A stretch of DNA of 53,356 bases. It comes from Bacteroidales bacterium UBA1680 (GTDB lineage Bacteria > Bacteroidota > Bacteroidia > Bacteroidales > UBA932). The position numbers and the translations under genes were made by a program. The notes beneath the pieces were generated by a model, which was not told where the DNA came from, searched no databases, and saw only the letters and a list, made by a program, of their open reading frames with translations. The DNA is taken from the NCBI GenBank assembly GCA_002320605.1, contig DCKG01000038.1:1-53356 (forward strand), in the 5' to 3' direction. This document shows positions 17,504 through 26,076 of this stretch, piece after piece. Numbering within the stretch: position 1 is the stretch's first letter; the number at the start of each line of letters is the position of its first letter.

Positions 17504-17941
17504 CTATTTCACGGCATACATGACGGCGCCGATTTTCTTATCATTGCACCATAAATGTATTTTGGTGCCATAGTCATCGGTAAGAAAAGAGATTATTTCC
17601 CAAGTCTGGTCTGGTACTTCAGTGACCTTGCCGCCGGTGCAGTAGGTCAGGTCTCCGGTGAATGTCAGGCCCTCGACAAGCTCAAAACCAGAACCTTCTC
17701 CAGCGCGAAGCATGAAATATTCGCTCATGTCGTCGTTGCCGACCCTGAACATTCCCCGCTTCCGATTGAAGCTGAGCTGGCAACGGGCAGCATCGTAGGA
17801 CATTATCAAGTTGCCGTCCGACATCAGGCAGATGTCCGTCTGGTTTTTGAAGGCCTTTGGCGCCCCGCTGCCATCCTTCGTGCACCCCGCCGCGACGATG
17901 GCAAGGATGAATATCAATATATTGAATATTGTTTTTTTCAT
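17504..17941 (-). CDS. Lipoprotein coupled to M6 protease, unknown family
   Basis: A 145-residue protein with a lipoprotein signal (IFILAIVAAGC, Cys20) and a mature part that looks beta-rich, with CQLSFNRKRGMFRVGNDDMSEYF and a C-terminal IHLWCNDKKIGAVMYAVK. Its ATG overlaps the stop of the M6 protease gene by 4 bp (ATGA), so the two are translationally coupled. I do not recognise a family. A role with the protease, for example as inhibitor or anchor, is only an inference from coupling. Confidence 0.75.
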   Translation of the reverse strand: MKKTIFNILIFILAIVAAGCTKDGSGAPKAFKNQTDICLMSDGNLIMSYDAARCQLSFNRKRGMFRVGNDDMSEYFMLRAGEGSGFELVEGLTFTGDLTYCTGGKVTEVPDQTWEIISFLTDDYGTKIHLWCNDKKIGAVMYAVK

Positions 17942-20118
17942 TTTACGGTCACTGTTTTAATTATTTTCTCAGTCGTGCCATCTTCGTAAGTTACGGCTGC
18001 CTTCAAGATGCCGCTCTCTGTCAAAGTCCAGTAGCAATCGTCTTCGAGGCTTATCGCCGTGCCATTCAAGGTCCATTTTACCGTGCCCTTTTCCTGCAGG
18101 TTCGCCACCCTTAGAGGTAGCCTTGATCCAGAGCTATAAGAGCCATCGGAATTCCTGCCGGAAACAGGCAAGATGATGTAAGGCTGGGTACCTGGCATCA
18201 CATCCTTAGTCGACAAGACGCCGCTATATTCTTTGCTTTTGTTGCCAGAAGAATCGGTGAAATATATATTCAATGAATATTCCGTAGCATGGCTCAGGTA
18301 ATCCGCAAGATAAGCGTACTTGCCTTTTTCGTATGGCTTTACTTCCACCGCCTCGCTTGTGGAATCTTTTTTCGCTACGACGATGTAAGCCGAGCCGTCA
18401 TAGGTCGTGTCGCTGCAGCTCCAGTTGATTATGACAGCGTCCTGATAAATGTCTGTGGCATTCACTACTGGTTCCATGTCAAGTTCGCTGCCACTCTCTA
18501 TCAAAGTCAGGCTTGCCGTCTCACCATTCAAAGCAATGTTGCCAATCTTGTATTTTGGCTCTTTTCCATTCCACATTGAATATTTCGAATTCGAGTCTTT
18601 ATTGAGGAAAGTTGTCGTGCCAACAGGGAAATACGGTAGGGCATCGGTAGAGTTTCTGTAGGTGATCATATCTGCGCAAGGGTGTGCAGGGTTTGCGTTC
18701 ACTACATTCGCGGTCCAACGTTGTGCGGCAGTAAGATTCCCTTCAGCATCGTTCTCGGACATATCCACATGATAGGCTCCGATGCCATGATTCATTTCTT
18801 TCAGATATGCGTTCCAGCCATCTGCAGTCCTATATTCAATCAGGAATACTTCATTCGGCGTGTCAGTTTCCATAATCAGGTACGGATGTCCGCTGCCGTT
18901 GACGGGCTGCAATGTGATTCCACCTTCGGTTGAAACTGTAGTGGAACTTCCTAGGCCAAGTACATAATAATCCATCGCATCATAACCTATCGGGCAGTCG
19001 CCATCGTAGCAGTAGCATCCTGTGGCCATCACGGAGGTCGCCATCCACGCAGGCTCGTAGTCTCCTCCACTTTCACTATCATCTGTGTCATAGATGTCCA
19101 TCAGACCCAGATTATGGCTGAGCTCGTGACAGAATACTCCAATGTCCGAAATTTTTGATTCTGTCCCACGGCATTCGCAGCAGATATTGTAACCAGTTAT
19201 TTTTACCCCATCCAGGGTTAAATCCGCTCCTTCATATTCCAGATTCCATTGGTGGGACCAGATGCAGTCTTCTCCACCGCCTGACTCTTCTCCATTGCCG
19301 GCCATGATCAAGCTCACCGCATCTACTTTTCCATCCCCGTCAGCATCGTATTGCGAGAAATCTACGCCTGCCTGGTCAGCCAGTTCGCATGCCTCCATCA
19401 ATGCTTTGTACGCATTCGCATCGTCATTGCCCCCATAATATGCACGTTTCTTAGAGAGTCTTACGATGGTAGGCGCTACGTCAAATTGAAAATCGTAGAA
19501 TTCACCTAGCTGGTCATTGAAATAGTCGCTGACGCTGCCGTAATTGTTATAGCCTTCCTGAGTGAACAGGTTAACGAATTGTTGCCTTGTATGGGAGTAT
19601 GCCACGTCGGCATATTCACCGAGGATGACAAGCACTTTCATTTGCTTCTTCGTGTCCTCCTGTGGATTGATGCTCTGCATCTCTAGCGTCTTCTGCTGGA
19701 GAGCCATCTGCCGAATCTGCTGCTTCTTAAGAGCCATCTGGCGAATGATTTGTCGAGGAATATATTGGCTGGCATTCAGGATGGTAGATGGCGCTTTCTT
19801 GTCACCGACAGCATAACCGGAATTGCTCAACGTTCCATCTGGCTCGTACAAGGCGTAGCAGATAGTGCCGTCAATGCTCCTCGTGACAGCATGGCCGCTT
19901 ATGTCGGTCATGTAATGCCCGAATTCATCGCCGTGAATTCTTATCTGGATCTTCGTCCCATCAGGCTGAGTCACCGTTATAGGCCACGGGTATGCCGGCC
20001 TCGCATCGACTCCCTGCCACAGTGGCAGCAGGAGCATCATTGCCAGGATTAATTTCGCTGCCGCAGATCGGCCTTCCGCAACGATGAAGCAGCCTATCAT
20101 ATTTCTAGTGTCAGTCAT
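17938..20118 (-). CDS. Secreted M6-family metalloprotease
   Basis: A 726-residue zinc protease of the M6 (immune inhibitor A-like) family. After an N-terminal hydrophobic segment (KLILAMMLLLPLWQGVDA) there is a pro-region (RPAYPWPITVTQPDGT), then the catalytic domain beginning near KKQMKVLVILGEYAD. The zinc motif HELSHNLGL is near residue 331, preceded by FSQYDADGDGKVDAV, a calcium-loop-like segment. The C-terminal third carries a fibronectin-like region (NATDIYQDAVIINWSC) and a further beta domain. An internal start at Met7 is possible. Secretion or periplasmic action is expected. It is the first gene of a two-gene operon. Confidence 0.88.
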   Translation of the reverse strand: MTDTRNMIGCFIVAEGRSAAAKLILAMMLLLPLWQGVDARPAYPWPITVTQPDGTKIQIRIHGDEFGHYMTDISGHAVTRSIDGTICYALYEPDGTLSNSGYAVGDKKAPSTILNASQYIPRQIIRQMALKKQQIRQMALQQKTLEMQSINPQEDTKKQMKVLVILGEYADVAYSHTRQQFVNLFTQEGYNNYGSVSDYFNDQLGEFYDFQFDVAPTIVRLSKKRAYYGGNDDANAYKALMEACELADQAGVDFSQYDADGDGKVDAVSLIMAGNGEESGGGEDCIWSHQWNLEYEGADLTLDGVKITGYNICCECRGTESKISDIGVFCHELSHNLGLMDIYDTDDSESGGDYEPAWMATSVMATGCYCYDGDCPIGYDAMDYYVLGLGSSTTVSTEGGITLQPVNGSGHPYLIMETDTPNEVFLIEYRTADGWNAYLKEMNHGIGAYHVDMSENDAEGNLTAAQRWTANVVNANPAHPCADMITYRNSTDALPYFPVGTTTFLNKDSNSKYSMWNGKEPKYKIGNIALNGETASLTLIESGSELDMEPVVNATDIYQDAVIINWSCSDTTYDGSAYIVVAKKDSTSEAVEVKPYEKGKYAYLADYLSHATEYSLNIYFTDSSGNKSKEYSGVLSTKDVMPGTQPYIILPVSGRNSDGSYSSGSRLPLRVANLQEKGTVKWTLNGTAISLEDDCYWTLTESGILKAAVTYEDGTTEKIIKTVTVK

Positions 20119-20151
20119 TTCTTTCTAATAAATAGAATGAATATATTTTTG

Positions 20152-20183
20152 TAAAATTATCCCAAATTTGGCTATTTTTCAAA
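20152..20183 (-). promoter_or_regulatory. Promoter of the M6 protease operon
   Basis: On the minus strand TTTG and TAATTTTA are separated by 20 bp, a near match to the Bacteroidetes TTTG / TAnnTTTG promoter, about 35 bp before the start codon. Confidence 0.5.
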
Positions 20184-20222
20184 TATTTCAGGTAACGCAT
20201 AAATCTAGGATCAGGGAAAAAC

Positions 20223-20258
20223 AAAAAAGTTGCGTACCTTGTTGATATGCAACTTTTT
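20223..20258 (-). terminator. Bidirectional terminator after trpB2
   Basis: An inverted repeat AAAAAGTTGC with its complement around a 15-nt loop has a T run on either strand. It lies about 55 bp after the trpB2 stop and upstream of the M6 protease promoter. Confidence 0.75.
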
Positions 20259-20313
20259 CTCTGCAGAATAGCTAGCCGCTGACACTAGGCCCTGTGGAAA
20301 TCTTCAGGATGAG

Positions 20314-21678
20314 CTATTTATTCAGAGCATCTGCTGACTTGATGTGTTTCTGCAGTTCTTCATCGGAGATGTCGTAGTTGCGCATCTCGCCCGAGAAGTA
20401 CTGGTCATAGGCGCTCATGTCTACCATCCCATGGCCGGAGAGGTTGAACAAAATCGTCTTTTCCTCGCCGGTTTCTTTGCATTTCAGGGCTTCTTTGATG
20501 GTTGCGGCGATGGCATGGCAGGATTCCGGTGCAGGGATGATGCCTTCTGTCCTTGCGAACATCACTCCAGCCTTGAATGAGTCCAGCTGTTCGATGTCAA
20601 CGGCTTCCATGTATCCGTCTTTCATAAGCTGGGACATGATGACACCTGCGCCATGATAGCGAAGGCCGCCGGCGTGAATGGAGGCTGGTTTGAAATCGTG
20701 GCCTAGGGTGTACATAGGCAGCAGCGGAGTGAGTCCGGCCTCATCGCCGAAGTCATATTCAAATTTCCCTCTTGTCAGCTTAGGGCATGATGCTGGTTCA
20801 GCAGCGATGAAACGAGTCTTCTTCCCTTCCTGAATATTATGCCTCATGAATGGGTAGGTTATGCCGCTGAAATTCGAGCCTCCGCCGAAGCAGGCTATCA
20901 CTATGTCTGGATATTCCCCGGCAAGCTCCATCTGCTTTTCCGCCTCCAGACCGATGACCGTCTGGTGCAGGCACACATGGTTCAGCACGGAGCCTAAGGT
21001 GTATTTGCAGTTCGGTGTCGATACAGCCAGCTCTATGGCTTCGGAGATAGCGCAGCCCAGCGAGCCTTGGTCATTGGGATTAGCCGTGATTATGTCCTTT
21101 CCGGCCCTGGTCGACATCGATGGCGAAGGAGTTATCGTGGCTCCAAAGGTCTCCATGATGGAACGCCTGTAGGGCTTCTGTTCGTAGCTGACCTTAACCA
21201 TGTACACGGCGCACTCCAGGCCGAATTTCTTGGCGGCATACGAAAGAGCTCCTCCCCATTGGCCTGCGCCAGTTTCCGTCGTGATGTTGGTGATTCCTTG
21301 CTGCTTGGCATAATAAGCCTGCGCAAGGGCGGAGTTCAGTTTATGAGAGCCCGCAGGAGACACGCTTTCATTCTTGAAATATATATGCGCCGGAGTGCCT
21401 AGGGCGGCCTCTAAATCATAAGCTCTGACCAGAGGAGTGCATCTGTAGACGGCATATTGCTCCCTGACAGGCTCCGGAATAGGAATCCACTCGTCTTTCT
21501 GATTCAATTCCTGGTTTGCGCATTCTTCGCAGAAAATAGGGTAGAGGTCCTGTGGCTTCAGCGCTTCGTGGGTTACAGGATTTAAGATTGGCAGTGGTTT
21601 GTTGGGCATTACTGTCTGCATATTGAACCATGCAGTGGGGATTGCGCTCTCTGGGAGCAAGAATTTCTTCTGTTTCAT
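20314..21678 (-). CDS. trpB: TrpB2-type tryptophan synthase beta chain
   Basis: This PLP enzyme joins indole (or related nucleophiles) with serine. At 454 residues and with the N-terminal extension IPTAWFNMQTVMPNKPLPILN plus a long insert, it is the TrpB2 form, not the about 400-residue TrpB1 that pairs with TrpA. The PLP lysine is in SPAGSHKLNSALAQA, the catalytic region TETGAGQWGGALSYAA follows, and the phosphate-binding loop CFGGGSNFSG is intact. It stands alone: no trpA or other trp gene adjoins. A role in salvaging indole is typical of stand-alone TrpB2, but is inferred. Confidence 0.9.
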   Translation of the reverse strand: MKQKKFLLPESAIPTAWFNMQTVMPNKPLPILNPVTHEALKPQDLYPIFCEECANQELNQKDEWIPIPEPVREQYAVYRCTPLVRAYDLEAALGTPAHIYFKNESVSPAGSHKLNSALAQAYYAKQQGITNITTETGAGQWGGALSYAAKKFGLECAVYMVKVSYEQKPYRRSIMETFGATITPSPSMSTRAGKDIITANPNDQGSLGCAISEAIELAVSTPNCKYTLGSVLNHVCLHQTVIGLEAEKQMELAGEYPDIVIACFGGGSNFSGITYPFMRHNIQEGKKTRFIAAEPASCPKLTRGKFEYDFGDEAGLTPLLPMYTLGHDFKPASIHAGGLRYHGAGVIMSQLMKDGYMEAVDIEQLDSFKAGVMFARTEGIIPAPESCHAIAATIKEALKCKETGEEKTILFNLSGHGMVDMSAYDQYFSGEMRNYDISDEELQKHIKSADALNK

Positions 21679-21711
21679 TCGTTTACTAGTTAATTATGGT
21701 TTAAATATACG

Positions 21712-21738
21712 AAAAAAGGCCGGCTCTGTGGCCGACCT
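21712..21738 (-). terminator. Terminator after the succinate dehydrogenase cytochrome b gene
   Basis: On the minus strand AGGTCGGC pairs with GCCGGCCT (8 pairs including one G-U) around a 6-nt loop, followed by six T. It lies 27 bp after the sdhC-like stop. Confidence 0.85.
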
Positions 21739-21764
21739 GATAATTTTCTTCAAGGATTACTCGA

Positions 21765-22457
21765 TTACATTAGTGCTTGTGCCTGGAAAAATCCATTAAG
21801 CGCCACTATTATGAAAGCGAGAACAATCAGCGTTGCGACCACTATGCCGATTACCTTCAGCCTCTTGAACCAGACTCCGTTATCCCATCCAACGGTGTGG
21901 AACATGCTCCAGAATCCATGTGTCAGGTGGAACCAGATAGCCACGAACCAGATGATGTAGAGTAGGAGAATCCACCATCGTCCGAAATAAGTCATTAGAA
22001 GGAGGTAAGGGTCAATGCGTTCAGCTCCCATGAAATCCTGGAGCTGCATGTTTGCCCAGAAGTGGGTGAGATGGATGAAGAGGATGCCCAGGACTATGAT
22101 TCCCAGCACGAACATGTTCTGGGATGCCCAGGAATCGGCGGCTCCTTTGCGGCCAGCTTCATAACGTTTGAGACCTCCGCGGGCTTGCACGTTCTTCCAA
22201 GAAATCCATATTCCATAGATTATGTGAACGATGAAGCCTAACGCAAGGACTGGAACCATAATGGTTACGATTGGGAGCGACATGAAATCGCATCCCAATG
22301 CGAACAGGCCGTCGGGATCTCCGAATTTGCCTGTGAAGCTGTCAATCACGGAAAAGAAGTTGATGGTGACATGCAATCCGAGGAAGAGGATTAGAAATGC
22401 TCCGCTCACTGCTTGGATGAACTTTCTTCCGATAGAATAATGAAATGCGTTAGCCAT
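21765..22457 (-). CDS. sdhC: Succinate dehydrogenase/fumarate reductase cytochrome b subunit
   Basis: A 230-residue membrane anchor of the di-heme type with five membrane segments (AFLILFLGLHVTINFF; IVTIMVPVLALGFIVHIIYG; MFVLGIIVLGILFIHLTHFW; WILLLYIIWFVAIWFHLTHG; VIGIVVATLIVLAFIIVAL). His residues in LGLHVT, FIVHI, IHLTHFW and FHLTHGFW fit the heme ligands. It passes electrons between quinone and the SdhAB or FrdAB catalytic subunits. Those two genes normally follow directly; here a terminator and trpB2 follow, so they are not in this window. The start codon lies 18 bp after the 3' end of tRNA-Met. Confidence 0.9.
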   Translation of the reverse strand: MANAFHYSIGRKFIQAVSGAFLILFLGLHVTINFFSVIDSFTGKFGDPDGLFALGCDFMSLPIVTIMVPVLALGFIVHIIYGIWISWKNVQARGGLKRYEAGRKGAADSWASQNMFVLGIIVLGILFIHLTHFWANMQLQDFMGAERIDPYLLLMTYFGRWWILLLYIIWFVAIWFHLTHGFWSMFHTVGWDNGVWFKRLKVIGIVVATLIVLAFIIVALNGFFQAQALM

Positions 22458-22475
22458 TACAGTAATAATTTGTAG

Positions 22476-22549
22476 TAGCGGGAGTGGGGCATGATCCCAC
22501 GACCTCCGGATTATGAATCCGACGCTCTAACCAGCTGAGCTACCCCGCC
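22476..22549 (-). tRNA. tRNA-Met (CAT)
   Basis: The cloverleaf reads GGCGGGG acceptor with TCCCGCT, D arm GCTCAGCTGGTTAGAGC, anticodon stem-loop GGATTCATAATCC with CAT, and T stem GTGGG/CCCAC. The T loop reads ATCATGC instead of the usual TTCRANN. No CCA is encoded. A CAT anticodon could also be the Ile2 species, but the acceptor and overall form fit elongator Met. Confidence 0.9.
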
Positions 22550-22588
22550 AGGATACCTTTTTTGGGGAAAATCTAAACGATTTTCATC

Positions 22589-22627
22589 AAAAAGGCACGG
22601 GCGGTTGCCCGGCAAACGCCCGTGCCT
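22589..22627 (-). terminator. Terminator after tRNA-Gln
   Basis: An 11-bp perfect stem AGGCACGGGCG with its complement, with a loop that can itself pair, is followed on the minus strand by five T. It separates tRNA-Gln from tRNA-Met. Confidence 0.85.
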
Positions 22628-22631
22628 GAAG

Positions 22632-22702
22632 TTGAGATAGAAGGATTCGAACCCTCACTGACAGAGCCAGAATCTGTAGTGCTACCATTACACCATATCT
22701 CA
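22632..22702 (-). tRNA. tRNA-Gln (CTG)
   Basis: A perfect 7-bp acceptor TGAGATA/TATCTCA, short D arm, anticodon stem ACAGA/TCTGT with loop TTCTGGC (CTG) and a canonical T arm GGGTTCGAATCC. The discriminator is A and CCA is not encoded. Confidence 0.93.
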
Positions 22703-22736
22703 ATGAGACGACCGCAGTTGACCTGCAATCGGTTTG

Positions 22737-22766
22737 CAAAAATATAGATTAATCCTGAAATGTCAA
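22737..22766 (-). promoter_or_regulatory. Promoter of tRNA-Gln
   Basis: On the minus strand TTG and TATTTTTG are separated by 19 bp, a good Bacteroidetes promoter match, with the predicted start about 28 bp ahead of the tRNA. Confidence 0.65.
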
Positions 22767-22784
22767 AATTTGTTTAAGAATTCT

Positions 22785-23894
22785 TCATTTATATTTCATT
22801 GCCATGCACTCGGTCTCTATCAGCCAGCCTGGGCGGCAGACGTGAGCAAGGACGATGAGGTGAGGGAAATCTGGATATTCAACGTCGAAGAAATTTTTCA
22901 AGATTTGGTAATCGGCGGGATCGCGTAAATATACCACAGCCTCCTGAACATCGCCTAGGCAGCATCCTCCTTCTTTCAGCAGGGCCTCGATATTGCCCAT
23001 CATTCGTTTCGTCTGGCCCAGAACGTCTTTCTCAAATACTATTCTGCCTTTGTTGTCTATGCTTGCTGTGCCAGAGATGAAGACCTTGCGGCATGAAGAC
23101 ATGTCAATAAAAGTTCCTCGCTCGAAACTTACGCCATATTCGCTTGTCCGGTTCAATCTGTCGAGAGCGTAGAGATAATGGATTCTCGACGAATCGACTC
23201 CTGATACAGTTAAGGCTTCCATGGTTACCAGTGCATGCGGATTGGCAATTCTGCCGCCAATGCCTGTGCTTGCGATGAAATGCGTGTCAGAGGTCAGCCC
23301 TTGTTCAGAAAAAATCTTGTTCCTTGCCACGACCATTCCGTGATAGTTATTGTCAATGTCATTTACGAAGAACCATGTGCGCAGGCAATTCTGAGCCAGT
23401 GTCATATTCTTGTCTTCCAGTCGTCGAATATATCTGCGCATTATCTTGTCAGTCTGTTTTTCTGGTGTTCCTTCGGGGTCGGTCATGCATGTGGACCAGT
23501 AGAAACAACCATAACCAGATGTGACTTGAAAAAAACCGTCTTCAAGCTTCTTTGTCTGAGCATTTGTTATATAGATAGCCCATAACGCTATTTTCGTTCC
23601 ATTCGCAGGCGCCTGCTGAATCATGGAGACAGGGTATTCATGTCCTATGACGGCATCCTGCACTGCCTCGGCCTGATTGGCTATGTCACTCAGGTAGAAC
23701 CTCTGGAAAACTGGCTTTACGTCTTCTGTCTCCGCTACTTGTCTCCAGGCATCAAGAATTGCGGAAAGCTGGCGCTGGAAATCCAGTAAAGGGTCATTGA
23801 TGCTTATGAGAATGTGAATTTCTTTATCGTTGCTGGAATTTGAACATGCCTTCTGCTGCATGTCCACGACACCAAGAGTGAATTTCTTCATCAT
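22785..23894 (-). CDS. RidA-superfamily, chorismatase-like protein
   Basis: A 369-residue cytoplasmic protein whose C-terminal third is RidA/YjgF-like: VFISGTASIDNKGRIVFEKD, EALLKEGGCCLGDVQEAVVY and HVCRPGWLIETECMAMK, the last holding the conserved Arg. The N-terminal two-thirds (SMIQQAPANGTKIALWAIY, TGIGGRIANPHALVTMEAL) resembles chorismatases of the FkbO/Hyg5/XanB2 type, which cleave chorismate and share this fold. I cannot confirm chorismatase activity. It is the last gene of the barrel-imelysin-diheme-CcsBA operon, 35 bp after ccsBA. A product from chorismate could be linked to iron or quinone chemistry, but that is speculation. Confidence 0.6.
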   Translation of the reverse strand: MMKKFTLGVVDMQQKACSNSSNDKEIHILISINDPLLDFQRQLSAILDAWRQVAETEDVKPVFQRFYLSDIANQAEAVQDAVIGHEYPVSMIQQAPANGTKIALWAIYITNAQTKKLEDGFFQVTSGYGCFYWSTCMTDPEGTPEKQTDKIMRRYIRRLEDKNMTLAQNCLRTWFFVNDIDNNYHGMVVARNKIFSEQGLTSDTHFIASTGIGGRIANPHALVTMEALTVSGVDSSRIHYLYALDRLNRTSEYGVSFERGTFIDMSSCRKVFISGTASIDNKGRIVFEKDVLGQTKRMMGNIEALLKEGGCCLGDVQEAVVYLRDPADYQILKNFFDVEYPDFPHLIVLAHVCRPGWLIETECMAMKYK

Positions 23895-23929
23895 TACTTT
23901 TTTGTTTTAATATAACGAATTTATTTTTC

Positions 23930-26074
23930 TTATGCGTAAGAGTGCATTCCTCCTAGTAGATAGTTCACCCCGAAATAGGTCATGACTATGCTCATGAAAG
24001 CCAGAATCATGAATATGTGAAAGCGTTTCGCATTGCCAGTGAGCGGAGTGTCATGAATCGCTACGGCGTAAATCATGAATGTTATCAGCGCCCAGGTCTC
24101 TTTCGGGTCCCAGCTCCAGTATGTACCCCAGCTGATGTTCGCCCAGATGGCCCCGATGAAAATCCCAAGGCCCAGGCATGCTATCGCAGGGTAGAGAAAC
24201 AGCCTGGAAAGGTCAGCAAGACTGTCGCAGGCTTTCGTCTCGCCTGCCAAGCAGATGCCAGCGATGCCGCTTATGAATGTTATCGAGAGCATCGCATAAG
24301 CCATCATCACCAGGCTTACGTGCAGGCTGAGGATAGGGGAATTAAGCACCGGCATCCTTGGCGTAATCGCCGGATTCATCAGGTTGATGTGGCTTACCAG
24401 CAGAAAGAATCCGCTGACCATCAGAGCGAAGGCAGGAATCACCACTGATTTTGGATTCCTGGTCAGGACTATCATCAGTAGCGCGAAGAACATTACGAGC
24501 CATGCAAGCAACAGCATGGTTTCGTAACCGTTGCCCATCGGAATATTCCCGCTAATTATCCACCTTAGCGCCATGTGGAAGCCCAGCAAAAGGAAGCTTG
24601 CAGCAAGTAGGCAGTATGAAAATATGCGTTCCACCTTGGATGGCAGGCTGCGTCTTAATGTGATGTTGATGATGAGACTGAAAAGCAGGAGGAAGCCGAC
24701 AGTCAGGTTTAGCATGAACAGTATCGTAGGGACAGGCACGGCATTGTACAGCCTTTCTGCCGCTATTTTGCGTTCCGATGGCCTTCCTTCGATGTTTTCC
24801 TGCAAAGCTCGGATTTTTCCTATCGCGCTTTTAGCCCCTTTCATGTCTCCGGAGCGCATGCAGAAATACAGATATGCGAGAGCGTTCTTAACGGAATCCC
24901 TGTCTCCTGCGAACGGAGGTCCTTCTTGAATGAGGGTTGAAATCAGCACTAATTTATCATCGGCATCAGCGGCGGCTTTATGAAGCTTGTCATTATTGCC
25001 TTCGGCATATTCTTGAACATATTTATTTAATATGTAGTGCCCATTCTGGAAGAAGTCCTTCATTGAACTAAGCTTTCGAAGCCCCACCGCATCTCTAAGT
25101 GCTTTGGACTTTACTTTGATAAGATCCTTACCTTCCCAGCTGTCGGCGTGGAAAAATATTCCTTCCGTCACTTGCGAGGGCGTAAGTGCGTAGTAGTCAG
25201 ATTTCCCACTTACCTTCCTGAGAAAATCTAGAGAATAGGCGTCGAACTCGCAGAGCCTGCCATTATAATTTACTAGCAGCCTCCCGATTTCAAAAGCAAT
25301 GTCTTCAGGAATCGTTTTTTCGTCTGGTAGCTGCGCTGCCGCTGCCGAAAATCCAGATGTTAGGAAAATTGTGGCTCCCACAAGAGCTGAAGCCATGAAT
25401 TTCCGTATAATTCTGCGGTAGCGGCCTTTAGGGCTGAGCAGGACCCAGAGCATGGCAATGAAGAATATGAGGTATCCTGAATATGTCACCGGCACTCCGA
25501 TGGGGTCTACCGTGATCCGAAAATAGCTGCCTTTCAAGTCCTCGTCAAAAGAGGCCTGATAGAGCCGCCATCCTTTATATTTGAGAATATGGTTCATTGA
25601 AACTTCATAAGGCCGTCCCATGAGCTCGACCGATGAGACATAATCCTTTGCGGTTTCTGTTCCTGGATTATGCTTAACCTCGAAATCGATAAGCTTTAAC
25701 TCAAATGGCAGAGATGCTGTTCTTTCGGAACCTTTCGCCATTGTGGTGTATGTAGCCGAGGTCTCACCTTCGCGCAAATGAACCATTCCGTCTTGCGAGG
25801 TTAGATGAGTGATGAGGGCTCCTGCCAGAATGACTACCATCGAGGAATGCGTCAGGATAACGGAAACCTTGTCGGCGGAATATCTCAATCTCTTGATTAT
25901 GAATATCGTGCTTGCGAGGGCGAGAACAGCCCATAGGCAGATGAACCACCATGAGCTGTAAAAATGTTCAGATGCGAATTCCGTTCCTCTGAATTTTTCG
26001 GCCACGGTCGCGAGACCCATTGTCAGGATCAACGCCGCATAGACCAAGCCAAGTATTTTCTCAATCCTTTTCAA
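23930..26074 (-). CDS. ccsBA: CcsBA (ResB-CcsA) cytochrome c biogenesis fusion protein
   Basis: System II cytochrome c synthase exports heme and attaches it to CxxCH motifs of apocytochromes outside the inner membrane. This 714-residue protein fuses a ResB/CcsB part at the N-terminus (membrane segments from residue 8, periplasmic region with SQDGMVHLREGETS) to a CcsA part with many membrane segments. The WWD heme-handling motif is WGTYWSWDPKETWALITF near residue 650, and conserved His occur in HVSLVMMAYAM and at HDTPLTG. It starts 2 bp after the di-heme protein gene, which needs exactly this activity. At 714 residues it is a compact CcsBA. Confidence 0.9.
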   Translation of the reverse strand: MKRIEKILGLVYAALILTMGLATVAEKFRGTEFASEHFYSSWWFICLWAVLALASTIFIIKRLRYSADKVSVILTHSSMVVILAGALITHLTSQDGMVHLREGETSATYTTMAKGSERTASLPFELKLIDFEVKHNPGTETAKDYVSSVELMGRPYEVSMNHILKYKGWRLYQASFDEDLKGSYFRITVDPIGVPVTYSGYLIFFIAMLWVLLSPKGRYRRIIRKFMASALVGATIFLTSGFSAAAAQLPDEKTIPEDIAFEIGRLLVNYNGRLCEFDAYSLDFLRKVSGKSDYYALTPSQVTEGIFFHADSWEGKDLIKVKSKALRDAVGLRKLSSMKDFFQNGHYILNKYVQEYAEGNNDKLHKAAADADDKLVLISTLIQEGPPFAGDRDSVKNALAYLYFCMRSGDMKGAKSAIGKIRALQENIEGRPSERKIAAERLYNAVPVPTILFMLNLTVGFLLLFSLIINITLRRSLPSKVERIFSYCLLAASFLLLGFHMALRWIISGNIPMGNGYETMLLLAWLVMFFALLMIVLTRNPKSVVIPAFALMVSGFFLLVSHINLMNPAITPRMPVLNSPILSLHVSLVMMAYAMLSITFISGIAGICLAGETKACDSLADLSRLFLYPAIACLGLGIFIGAIWANISWGTYWSWDPKETWALITFMIYAVAIHDTPLTGNAKRFHIFMILAFMSIVMTYFGVNYLLGGMHSYA

Positions 26075-26076
26075 AA

